From Rhodobiaceae bacterium (GTDB lineage Bacteria; Pseudomonadota; Alphaproteobacteria; Parvibaculales; Parvibaculaceae): 64,000 nucleotides of DNA. The stretch lies in the NCBI GenBank assembly GCA_003330885.1, contig CP030277.1, forward strand, positions 2,778,001 through 2,842,000, written 5' to 3'. Positions 45,478 to 52,153 of this stretch are shown here, in pieces. The notes under the pieces were generated by a model, which worked only from the letters and a program-made list of their open reading frames with translations, searched no databases and was not told where the DNA came from. Positions within the stretch are counted from its first letter, which is position 1. Each line of letters starts with the position of its first letter. A program made the translations under genes and the position numbers.

Positions 45478-45542
45478 GGTACCGAGGATATAATCGGAAC
45501 TGGTAGTTACCGCAAGAGGGCACAGGATTGACCCTCGGTTAC
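45478..45542. promoter_or_regulatory. Divergent promoter region with GGTA/TACC dyads (HxlR operator candidate)
   Basis: GGTACCGAGG (45478-45487) and its near complement CCTCGGTTAC (45533-45542) bracket a palindromic GGTAGTTACC (45502-45511). A -10-like TATAAT lies at 45489-45494. Placement between the nitroreductase and hxlR starts suggests a shared operator. Confidence 0.45.
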
Positions 45543-45557
45543 ACAGAGGGAACCAGC

Positions 45558-45920
45558 ATGCAGGACGCCCAACAATGCCCGGATTGCAAACGCATCAATG
45601 AGGTGCTGTCCCGCGTGGGAGATCGCTGGAGTGTGCTCGTCATCATCTCACTCGCCCAGTACGGAACCCTTCGCTTCAACGAACTAAAGCGGAACCTGGG
45701 CATCTCGCAGCGCATGTTGAGCCGCACCTTGCGCGAACTGGAGCGCGACGGTCTCGTCAACAGAACCCAATACTCAACAATCCCGCCCAAAGTGGAATAC
45801 ACGCTCACGCCGCTCGGCGAGTCCTTCCGCGAACCGGTTGCTCAGCTGGGAAATTGGGCGCTTGAGAATCTCGCAACCATCGATACCGCCCGTGAGGCCT
45901 ATGATGGACAGGCGGGATAA
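45558..45920 (+). CDS. HxlR-family transcriptional regulator
   Basis: 120-residue winged-helix regulator. The core is VGDRWSVLVIISLAQYGTLR and FNELKRNLGISQRMLSRTLR, followed by the wing GLVNRTQYSTIPPKVEYTLT. C7 and C10 (MQDAQQCPDCKR) near the N-terminus match the position of the sensing cysteine in YodB/HypR-like HxlR proteins. GAGGGAA precedes the ATG at 45558. It probably represses the divergent nitroreductase and itself. Confidence 0.92.
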   Translation: MQDAQQCPDCKRINEVLSRVGDRWSVLVIISLAQYGTLRFNELKRNLGISQRMLSRTLRELERDGLVNRTQYSTIPPKVEYTLTPLGESFREPVAQLGNWALENLATIDTAREAYDGQAG

Positions 45921-45931
45921 CCGCCTGCTGT

Positions 45932-46166
45932 ATGAAGGACGCGGCGCGTCGGACGCTTACAAAGAATGCTCAACAAGCTACAGCACAATGTAGGGGAGTC
46001 TTTAGGGCGCGCGTTTCAGAGGCACCCTATGGCCGCAGTTCCATCGACCATTTTAAGATCTTCGACAAATGGCCCCTGGTGGTGAGAAGAGCAGGCTGGA
46101 GCTCAACTAGAACACTCAGCCGTTACCGAAACAAACTCGGTCGCTTCTCATGAAGCGCCCTTTCAT
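45932..46166 (+). pseudogene. Decayed copy of the monooxygenase 3' end and terminator
   Basis: Reading through two frames gives KDAARRT..., KECSTSYSTM(stop)GS and VSEAPYGRSSIDHFKIFDKW. These align in order with KAAMRTKF, EECTPGYYNNEGK and VQNAPYGGGSVEYFKILDKW at the C-terminus of the BVMO encoded at 42884-44689. Nucleotide similarity goes on past the stop (GGAGCTCAACTAGAACACTC against GGAGCTGAACTAAGCTCAAC) into a decayed form of the terminator (TCGCTTCTCATGAAGCGCCC). It contains an internal stop and at least one frameshift. It is a non-functional remnant of a second BVMO gene or a duplicated 3' end. Confidence 0.8.
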
Positions 46167-46297
46167 TTAACCAAAAAGGTTCTTGGTGGCAGGACCGCCA
46201 GCACAACCCTCTCCAAAGCCACGGCCTCATCAAAACTCATAAGCCAGAAGTAAAGCGGACTGCGCTGGCTGCCCTTCCTTCTTGGCGAAGAAGAAAA

Positions 46298-46750
46298 CTA
46301 TTCATCGAGAAGCTGTCGAAATGACCGAATAAGCTCGTGTCTAGCTTCCCTGGTTTCATCCCATTTTGCACGCAGTTTGGCCCTATCGTCAGGTAGGTTG
46401 TGATTGTGCTTATCCCAAAATATTCGCCAATTATTAGGACCTACCACTTCTCGGTATTGGCGCAAAACTTCCGTACAAGCATTGTGATCGGCAACATGTT
46501 GCGAACACAACGCTTCAAAGCCTTTGTCAAAGGGGCGTGCATTCAAGCAACTGGGACTCTTTTCTCTGCAGGTCAATGCATCGTTTTTCGAAAGCGTAAA
46601 AACCTCGAAAATGCCAACCATCTCAACCAGACGGTCCACAGCCCGCTCTTTCCTGTCTTCATTGTTGAAGTGATTAGTCAAGAAACCGCCAACCAACACG
46701 CCTACTATTCCGCAAACACCGCCAATAAGAGCGCTCCGAACATCCGCCAT
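46298..46750 (-). CDS. Hypothetical single-helix membrane protein
   Basis: 150 residues, not recognised. One N-terminal membrane helix (about 7-24, LIGGVCGIVGVLVGGFLTN) is followed by a charged cytoplasmic or periplasmic part with four cysteines (CREKSPSC, LCSQHVADHNAC) and a basic/acidic C-terminal helix (RAKWDETREARHELIRSFRQ). The glycine-rich anchor resembles many small phage- or island-borne proteins. Base composition is AT-richer than the neighbourhood, and it lies between two decayed sequences, so a recent acquisition is possible. Confidence 0.6.
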   Translation of the reverse strand: MADVRSALIGGVCGIVGVLVGGFLTNHFNNEDRKERAVDRLVEMVGIFEVFTLSKNDALTCREKSPSCLNARPFDKGFEALCSQHVADHNACTEVLRQYREVVGPNNWRIFWDKHNHNLPDDRAKLRAKWDETREARHELIRSFRQLLDE

Positions 46751-46852
46751 CTACGATCCCCCGTGCCACCCTCGTCCAATTATCTGATATATATATTTCA
46801 CTATATATTTTGTGCTTTAGAAAGACAAATATTTTACCATAAGAGGTAATTC

Positions 46853-46923
46853 GGAGAGACAGGGATTCGAACTCTGGGTGCTGTTGCCAGCACACCGGCT
46901 TTCAAGATCGCCCCGTTCAACGA
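46853..46923 (-). pseudogene. tRNA-Ser fragment (3' two-thirds), anticodon loop TGA
   Basis: About 70 bases match the intact tRNA-Ser at 49116-49205 with only about seven or eight differences: T-arm CAGAGTTCGAATCCCTG, long variable arm GTGCTGGCAACAGCAC, and anticodon loop CTTGAAA (TGA). The anticodon stem is mispaired, the encoded CCA is missing, and the 5' acceptor and D-arm are replaced by unrelated sequence, so it should not make a working tRNA. The T-stem still pairs, suggesting fairly recent decay or breakage. Confidence 0.75.
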
Positions 46924-46956
46924 CATCAGTCTAGTTACGAGGCACTGCCAGCTGAG

Positions 46957-47505
46957 CTAGGTGGTTACCTGCCGTCGCACATCCATCGCCGTGTGAACAT
47001 GCCATGTCTCGCTGCCATCGACGCTCACGCCATGTTCCCAGGAGAAACTGTCTGAAGTGATCTCGAAAAAGCAAATACGCGATCGGATCGCCTGGCCCTC
47101 TGGCCCCGCATGGTCGCCCGTAAGGATCATCTCACCATCAATGCGGTTTCCAACAAAGTTGACGAGGCTGGGTATCGGCTGCTGCGCCCAAAGAAACACC
47201 ATTTCCCATTGCTCACTATCAACGCAATAGGTGCGAAGAGTGATGACCGCGCCAATCTCACCGTCTCCCGTTCTTGGAACGAAGCGGTCTTCAATCATTC
47301 GCCCGTCAAAAAGGGATTGCGCCGACCAGTGCGCTTCATGTTCCAGAAGCACACTGCCGTCTGGTGCATAGCGCACGACCTTTGCCTCCCACTCCCCAAC
47401 AAAGAAATCAAAATCATTGCCGTTGGGTCCAGGCCCTGCCGCATAGGCACGCGCAATCTCCAAGGGGTCATTGCCCGCCTTGGGCAGGACAGCTTTCTCA
47501 GTCAT
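46957..47505 (-). CDS. DUF1579-like conserved protein
   Basis: 182-residue soluble protein resembling DUF1579 / lipocalin-like proteins. The N-terminal FDFFVGEWEAKVVRYAPDGS and later strands ITLRTYCVDSEQWEMVFLWA and SRICFFEITSDSFSWEHGVS give a beta-rich barrel pattern ending in W-E-x2-x-S. No catalytic residues can be assigned. The ATG at 47505 has GGGAG at seven bases. Its 3' end runs into a sequence that looks like a tRNA D-arm (TAGCTCAGCTGGCAGTGC on the minus strand). Confidence 0.72.
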   Translation of the reverse strand: MTEKAVLPKAGNDPLEIARAYAAGPGPNGNDFDFFVGEWEAKVVRYAPDGSVLLEHEAHWSAQSLFDGRMIEDRFVPRTGDGEIGAVITLRTYCVDSEQWEMVFLWAQQPIPSLVNFVGNRIDGEMILTGDHAGPEGQAIRSRICFFEITSDSFSWEHGVSVDGSETWHVHTAMDVRRQVTT

Positions 47506-47591
47506 CAATTCGCTCCCGTCTGTGCACCAAAAGAGCTCGGCGCAATCACACGCTGTATCTCTCTCGTCGCTGTAACCTGCTCGTCACTCAC

Positions 47592-48002
47592 CTATTTGAA
47601 GGTGAAGGGTTGAGCCCCCTCCGCAACAGTGAGCTCAGAGGTTGAGCCGTCCGCACGTTGAAAAAAGTACGTGCCGGAATTCGTGTCGCGGCCGATCTGG
47701 TAACAAAGGACACCGTCGTCAGCCCAATCCTCACAATAAGATGCCGGTTCTTTGACGAACCAGGGAATGAGGCGCACGGGCATGCCTTCAATATTGACGA
47801 CCGTGATCCCGCTGCGATGATTGCGTTGGGCATAGCGGGTGTTTTCTGCACCAAACACGCCTGAAAGTGTATTCCCGCTTACCAGTTCGAGAATTTCTGA
47901 TGCTGAAAGCATCTCCTTCTCCGCACCATGTGCTGTGCCCATTGTGGCGAGAGCCATCGCGACACCGAACACCCAGGCACATCTCTGTTTATTTCTATTC
48001 AT
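47592..48002 (-). CDS. Small secreted protein of unknown function
   Basis: 136 residues with a clear signal peptide (VFGVAMALATMGTAHG-A), hence periplasmic. The mature part begins MLSASEILELVSGNTLSGVF, a pattern seen in some DUF995-like alphaproteobacterial periplasmic proteins, and contains a cysteine pair (SYCEDWADDGVLCYQIG) that could form a disulfide. The family assignment is tentative. It sits 43 bases downstream of the VOC-family gene on the same strand. Confidence 0.7.
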   Translation of the reverse strand: MNRNKQRCAWVFGVAMALATMGTAHGAEKEMLSASEILELVSGNTLSGVFGAENTRYAQRNHRSGITVVNIEGMPVRLIPWFVKEPASYCEDWADDGVLCYQIGRDTNSGTYFFQRADGSTSELTVAEGAQPFTFK

Positions 48003-48045
48003 GATCGTTCCCTCACATATCGGTTTGAATAAGTCGCAACACCAT

Positions 48046-48417
48046 TCAGGTCTTCACCAGACAAAACCCATTTCCAAAAGGGTCGGCACAATGGGCAAAA
48101 TCTGAACCATCAGACGTCACGTGCCCCTCAACAGTTCCACCATGTTCTTTCACCAGCTCCATTGCGGCGGGAACATTCTCCACGCCAAAGTCGAGATGAA
48201 CCGGGGTCCAATGTCTTTGGTAGCTGCGTTTATGATCAGCAGCCGCAACACTTCCCGCAGGCTGTTCCACCAGATTGATATTCACTCCACCAGCCGCGAC
48301 GACGGCCCAACCGTCTGAATATTTCTTCTTCATGTCGCAAGACAGCGCCCCGACATAGAAGTCCATCGCGCCTGTTAGGTCAGCGACGTCGATCGTCATT
48401 GAAATCTGATGTGACAT
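48046..48417 (-). CDS. VOC/glyoxalase-superfamily protein
   Basis: 123-residue single glyoxalase/bleomycin-resistance type module. It has the start SMTIDVADLTGAMDFYVGAL and the end DFAHCADPFGNGFCLVKT, which carry the beta-alpha-beta-beta-beta repeats and the D-P-x-G-N motif. Metal ligands are not certain. It is divergent from a CGNR regulator with repeated TAGACGGT motifs between them. Confidence 0.88.
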   Translation of the reverse strand: MSHQISMTIDVADLTGAMDFYVGALSCDMKKKYSDGWAVVAAGGVNINLVEQPAGSVAAADHKRSYQRHWTPVHLDFGVENVPAAMELVKEHGGTVEGHVTSDGSDFAHCADPFGNGFCLVKT

Positions 48418-48435
48418 GTTTCACTCTCCCGATTC

Positions 48436-48498
48436 TTACCGTCTATTTACCTTAGATGGTTATTCTGCAAATTACCAGCTAAATTCAATAGACGGTGA
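48436..48498. promoter_or_regulatory. Repeated TAGACGGT motifs between divergent VOC and CGNR genes
   Basis: ACCGTCTATT (48438-48447) is the exact complement of AATAGACGGT (48487-48496). A third, weaker copy (TTAGATGGTTA, 48453-48463) lies between. The arrangement fits binding sites for the divergently encoded CGNR regulator. Confidence 0.55.
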
Positions 48499-48510
48499 TA
48501 TAAACCCTTG

Positions 48511-49065
48511 ATGGATCACAACACGCTCAGCACAAAACTGCGCATAGGCAGTCCTCCCGCGCCGGGAAACCTCGCTCTGTTGGAGGGGTTTCTCAACACA
48601 TGGTCGGAGGAAATGGGCATTGATGACTTCGAAACAGCGCAATCAGCTGAGGCATGGCTACGAAGTGTCGACCTCTGGAGAGGCGCGCAAAAGCTCACTC
48701 AGGCGCAACATCAGAAATTGGTCAAATTCCGAAGTAATCTCCGTGCATGGATCCTGAATAAGGACCGCACGCAACCGCTCAACGAGCTGATCAGCGAGAT
48801 TTCGTTCCAGGCAGAATTCACCTCGACCGGTGAAGTTCAGTTCCAGTCAACAGGTGCGCCATTCCAACGCGCCTTAGGCTCGCTGATCGACCTGGTTTCC
48901 AAAAGCCAGCAAGATGGAACATGGGATCGCCTGAAATGTTGTGAGCTGCCAACTTGCGGTTGGGCCTTCTATGACTCAACGCGCAGTCGAACAAAGCGAT
49001 GGTGCTCCATGAAGACCTGCGGCTCTCGTCACAAGGCGCGCGAATACTACAAACGCAACCGCTAG
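48511..49065 (+). CDS. CGNR zinc-finger (ABATE-domain) transcriptional regulator
   Basis: 184 residues. The C-terminal ~45 residues form the CGNR zinc finger, with cysteines in LKCCELPTCGWAFYDSTRSR and KRWCSMKTCGSRHKAREYYK; the usual CGN(R/A) is C-G-S-R here. The N-terminal helical stress-related region (ABATE) is weak but present (PPAPGNLALLEGFLNTWSEE). It probably binds the repeated motif upstream of itself and regulates the divergent VOC gene. Confidence 0.87.
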   Translation: MDHNTLSTKLRIGSPPAPGNLALLEGFLNTWSEEMGIDDFETAQSAEAWLRSVDLWRGAQKLTQAQHQKLVKFRSNLRAWILNKDRTQPLNELISEISFQAEFTSTGEVQFQSTGAPFQRALGSLIDLVSKSQQDGTWDRLKCCELPTCGWAFYDSTRSRTKRWCSMKTCGSRHKAREYYKRNR

Positions 49066-49115
49066 CACCATGACGACGCCACTATCCGCTCTCAACTAAT
49101 CAGCAAAATGGAAAG

Positions 49116-49205
49116 TGGCGGAGAGACAGAGATTCGAACTCTGGGTACTGTTGCCAGCACAACGGTTTTCGAGACCGCCCCGTTCAACCACTCCGGCACC
49201 TCTCC
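49116..49205 (-). tRNA. tRNA-Ser(CGA)
   Basis: Full class II tRNA on the minus strand: acceptor GGAGAGG paired with TCTCTCC, D-arm region TGCCGGAGTGGTTGAACGGG, anticodon loop CTCGAAA (CGA), variable arm TGTGCTGGCAACAGTACC, T-arm CAGAGTTCGAATCTCTG, discriminator G and an encoded CCA. Confidence 0.95.
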
Positions 49206-49237
49206 GCATGAGACTGAACAATCAGTCTCTGGTCGAA

Positions 49238-49280
49238 GCGTTTCCAGGTGAAGTGATTACGGTTCACCGTCCGGAAACGC
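49238..49280. repeat. REP-like palindromic repeat, copy 2 (short form)
   Basis: GCGTTTCC-AGGTGAA ... TTCACCGTCC-GGAAACGC, 43 bases. Same end arms as the copies at 19431 and 58205 but a shorter, differently sequenced centre that still pairs. Confidence 0.75.
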
Positions 49281-49296
49281 GTCAGAAAAAACAGAA

Positions 49297-49328
49297 CGGT
49301 TCGCCTGACACTTGTCAGGCTTGAACCG
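49297..49328. repeat. Extended hairpin sequence next to tRNA-Ser
   Basis: CGGTTC-GCCTGACA-CT-TGTCAGGC-TT-GAACCG, an inverted repeat with 14 paired bases per arm and a two-base bulge. It is in the 290-base gap upstream of the QueG-like gene. No other feature was seen in that gap apart from the REP-like repeat. Confidence 0.6.
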
Positions 49329-49495
49329 GTCGTTTGGCGGCGGAATGTATCAGAAGCCGTGCCTGATTCAAGGCCATACCCACCGGCCACCCCTTCATAA
49401 TCAGCCAAACATCGCCCCTCTTGGCCGTGGTCTCTTGAATTAAATGCATATACATCTATATTTGAGACCGTTCAGATTGGCAAAGGTTCCAGATC

Positions 49496-50842
49496 ATGCG
49501 TTTAGACGATCACCCCACCGTCCTGAAAGTCAGGGCATCCGCCGCATCCAAGGAGCGGGACGAGCCGCTCAACACCACCTGGCTGAAGGAACTCTGCAGG
49601 AAGGCGGGCGCAGATGATGTGGGCCTCGTCTCCATTGATCGCCCGGAAATTGCGGACCAGAAAGCAGACATCCTTTCAATCCTACCGGAAACCAAAACGC
49701 TGATCAGCATTGTGTCGCGCATGAACCGGGACGCGGTGCGCACAGCAACGCGCTCCATCGCCAATCACGAGTTTCACGAAACCTATCAATCGGTGAACGA
49801 GGCCGCCCGACATATCGTAAAAGACCTGGAAGCCATGGGCATTCCCGCGGTGAATGCAGTCGCTGCCTTTCCCATGGAAGTGCAGGACTTTCCCGGCAAA
49901 AGCTGGCCGGTCTCCCACAAACCCATCGCGGAAGCCGCGGGCATGGGCAAGATCGGCTTTCATCGCAACGTTATTCATCCAAAGTTCGGCAATTTCATCC
50001 TGCTCGACACCATCCTCATTGGCGCGGCCGTCACCGACGACACGAAGCCTCTCGACTACAACCCTTGTGTTGAATGCAAACTCTGCGTCGCAGCCTGCCC
50101 GGTGGAAGCCATTGGCCCCGATGGCAGCTTTAACTTCTCCGCCTGTTACTCCCACAATTACCGGGAGTTCCTCGGCGGCTTTCTCGACTGGACCGAGCAG
50201 GTAGCCGACGCAAAAGACAAGCATGACTATCGCGAGAAGGTGAGCGAAGGCGAGGTCGTCTCCATGTGGCAGAGCCTCTCTTTCAAGCCAAGCTACAAAG
50301 CCGCCTATTGCATCTCCGTCTGCCCGGCAGGCGAAGACGTTATCAGCCCCTATCTGGAAGACAGGGTCGGATTTGCTGAGCGACATGTGAAGCCCCTGCA
50401 GCAAACCGCCGAAACCATATACGTCCTGCCCAACTCCGACGCAGAGACTCTGGTGCCCTCGCGCTTCCCAGCGAAGTCCGTCAAACAGGTTCGCTGGAAC
50501 GTTGGCGCGAAGGATATCTTCAGCTATCTGTTCAACATCACCCTTACATTCCAGCGCCGTAAAGCAGGCGACCTGAACGCCACCTACCATCTGCGCCTCA
50601 CTGGCGACATGCCTCTTGAAGCAACGGTCACCATCGCCAAACGGCGGATTGAAATTGAGTTTGGCCTTACAGGCGACCCTGACTTGACCATTGATGCAAC
50701 GTCAGAGGCCTGGATGGGTGCCTTCGAACAGGGTTTTGAATTGGAAAGTGCGATCAAGACCGGAGACATAAAACTGGAGGGACCCCGCGATCTGTTCCAT
50801 CGTCTCGCAGACTGCTTCCCTACCTATGGCGACATCAACTAA
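49496..50842 (+). CDS. QueG-like 4Fe-4S protein fused to a SCP2 sterol-carrier domain
   Basis: 448 residues. The N-terminal ~180 follow the epoxyqueuosine-reductase/reductive-dehalogenase fold (HKPIAEAAGMGKIGFHRNVI). Cluster cysteines follow as C191-x2-C194-x2-C197-x3-C201 (CVECKLCVAACP) and C217, C272 and C276 (AYCISVCPAGED), enough for two 4Fe-4S clusters. The C-terminal ~100 residues (ATYHLRLTGDMPLEATVTIA; GDPDLTIDATSEAWMGAFEQ) are an SCP2 lipid-binding domain. A true QueG has HEAT-like repeats there instead, so this is not a tRNA-modification QueG. It may reduce a bound lipid or sterol. A MarR gene follows 11 bases later. Confidence 0.8.
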   Translation: MRLDDHPTVLKVRASAASKERDEPLNTTWLKELCRKAGADDVGLVSIDRPEIADQKADILSILPETKTLISIVSRMNRDAVRTATRSIANHEFHETYQSVNEAARHIVKDLEAMGIPAVNAVAAFPMEVQDFPGKSWPVSHKPIAEAAGMGKIGFHRNVIHPKFGNFILLDTILIGAAVTDDTKPLDYNPCVECKLCVAACPVEAIGPDGSFNFSACYSHNYREFLGGFLDWTEQVADAKDKHDYREKVSEGEVVSMWQSLSFKPSYKAAYCISVCPAGEDVISPYLEDRVGFAERHVKPLQQTAETIYVLPNSDAETLVPSRFPAKSVKQVRWNVGAKDIFSYLFNITLTFQRRKAGDLNATYHLRLTGDMPLEATVTIAKRRIEIEFGLTGDPDLTIDATSEAWMGAFEQGFELESAIKTGDIKLEGPRDLFHRLADCFPTYGDIN

Positions 50843-50853
50843 GGTTGGCCCGC

Positions 50854-51351
50854 ATGACCACACATCAAAATAGAACCACACAGCAAGCCATTCACATTGG
50901 ATCGTCTTGCGCCTGTTTTGCCGTCCGCAAAATGACACGGGCGGTGACGCAGCTCTACGACCACCATCTCTCGGAAGCCGGTCTGCGGATCACCCAATTC
51001 ACATTGATGAACGCCATCTCCGGCTTTGGCCAGGTGCCCGTCTATGTGTTGGCGGAAGAACTTGTGATGGACAGAACAACCCTGACCCGCAATCTGAAGC
51101 CTCTGATCAAAGCAGGGCTCGTTGCCAGTGTCCCAGATGAAAAAGATGCCCGTGTGCGCAACCTCTCGCTCACGCTTGATGGGGCCGAACGCTTGAAGAC
51201 CGCAACCCCCTATTGGGAACGTGCTCAGGCGGAATTTGTCGAGAAGGTCGGAGAGAAATCCTGGGCGGAAGTCTCGCAAGGAATTTCTCTGATCGACCGC
51301 GCATTAAGCAACGGTCCGAGGCCTTCAGATCGTTTGATCGCGGCAGGCTGA
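50854..51351 (+). CDS. MarR-family transcriptional regulator
   Basis: 165-residue winged-helix regulator with the MarR core (AGLRITQFTLMNAISGFGQV; LAEELVMDRTTLTRNLKPLI; VPDEKDARVRNLSLTLDGAE). C19 and C21 in SSCACFAVRK near the N-terminus may respond to oxidants. It is 11 bases downstream of the QueG-like gene, so co-transcription and feedback control of that gene are likely. A hairpin follows its stop. Confidence 0.92.
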   Translation: MTTHQNRTTQQAIHIGSSCACFAVRKMTRAVTQLYDHHLSEAGLRITQFTLMNAISGFGQVPVYVLAEELVMDRTTLTRNLKPLIKAGLVASVPDEKDARVRNLSLTLDGAERLKTATPYWERAQAEFVEKVGEKSWAEVSQGISLIDRALSNGPRPSDRLIAAG

Positions 51352-51353
51352 CC

Positions 51354-51377
51354 AAAAAACCGCGCTGGCGGTTTTTC
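51354..51377 (+). terminator. Rho-independent terminator
   Basis: AAAAACCGC, loop GCTG, GCGGTTTTT immediately after the MarR stop. It separates the QueG-like/MarR unit from pcs. Confidence 0.85.
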
Positions 51378-51400
51378 GTCTTTCTCTTTAGTTTGGTCGG

Positions 51401-52153
51401 ATGCAGAGCGAAGAACATACGCCGCTGCGCCGCGCGCGCGCCTGGGCCATCCACCTCTTTACAGCTTCCGGGGTCATCCCGGGTCTGCTGGCAATAGAAG
51501 CAACCTTTGCCGGTGACGGACGCATGGCGCTCCTTTGGCTGGGCCTCGCACTTATCATCGACGGACTGGACGGCCCGCTAGCACGGCGCTTTGAAGTGAC
51601 ACGCTACACGCCAAGGTTTGACGGTGCCATTCTCGACCTGGTGATTGATTATCTCACCTACACAGCCATCCCAGCCCTGATGATCTGGCAGCTAGACATG
51701 GTGCCCGACGGATGGGGCCTTGCCGCCGCCAGCTTTGTGATGCTGACGGCCCTTTATTGCTTCGGCAATCGGGACATGAAGACAAACGATAACTATTTCG
51801 AAGGTTTTCCCGCGACCTGGAACCTGGTTGTGCTCTGCTTCTTCCTTTTGGATAGCGGACCGATGACCAATATTGTCGTAATCGCTTTTCTTGGTGCCCT
51901 GACATTCACCCGCCTGAAGTTCATTCATCCCTTTCGGGTTGTGCGACTGCGCCTGATCACAATCTTCATGACTGCCACCTGGGGTCTCAGCAGCACCTGG
52001 CTTCTGATCGCAAAGAACGACGCGCCACTCTTGGACAGCGAGCCTGCAGCCTTTGCCGCCTGGCTCTTTTCATCTCTCTACTTTGTGGGCTTTGGCATCG
52101 TCCGGTCGTTCCAACAGAACATTGAAAGCGCAAAGCCTCCGGCAGGCAACTAA
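51401..52153 (+). CDS. pcs: Phosphatidylcholine synthase (CDP-diacylglycerol-choline phosphatidyltransferase)
   Basis: 250-residue membrane enzyme that makes phosphatidylcholine directly from choline and CDP-diacylglycerol. The Pcs-specific catalytic stretch is IDGLDGPLARRFEV followed by PRFDGAILDLVIDYLTYTAI, with D57, G58, A61, R62, G75, D79 and D83. The later CFGNRDMKTNDNYFEGFPAT is also typical of Pcs. About eight membrane helices can be seen. Its stop overlaps the convergent DUF5666 gene stop. Phosphatidylcholine by this route is a feature of many alphaproteobacteria and some gammaproteobacteria. Confidence 0.92.
   Translation: MQSEEHTPLRRARAWAIHLFTASGVIPGLLAIEATFAGDGRMALLWLGLALIIDGLDGPLARRFEVTRYTPRFDGAILDLVIDYLTYTAIPALMIWQLDMVPDGWGLAAASFVMLTALYCFGNRDMKTNDNYFEGFPATWNLVVLCFFLLDSGPMTNIVVIAFLGALTFTRLKFIHPFRVVRLRLITIFMTATWGLSSTWLLIAKNDAPLLDSEPAAFAAWLFSSLYFVGFGIVRSFQQNIESAKPPAGN

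Noticed and set aside
46946-46963. Second tRNA gene suggested by TAGCTCAGCTGGCAGTGC
   Set aside because: Only a D-arm-like block is present; acceptor and T-arm partners are missing and it overlaps the end of the DUF1579-like gene.
49682-50590. 302-residue open frame antisense to the QueG-like gene
   Set aside because: Opposite strand of a gene with clear cysteine motifs; no ribosome-binding site and no domain visible.
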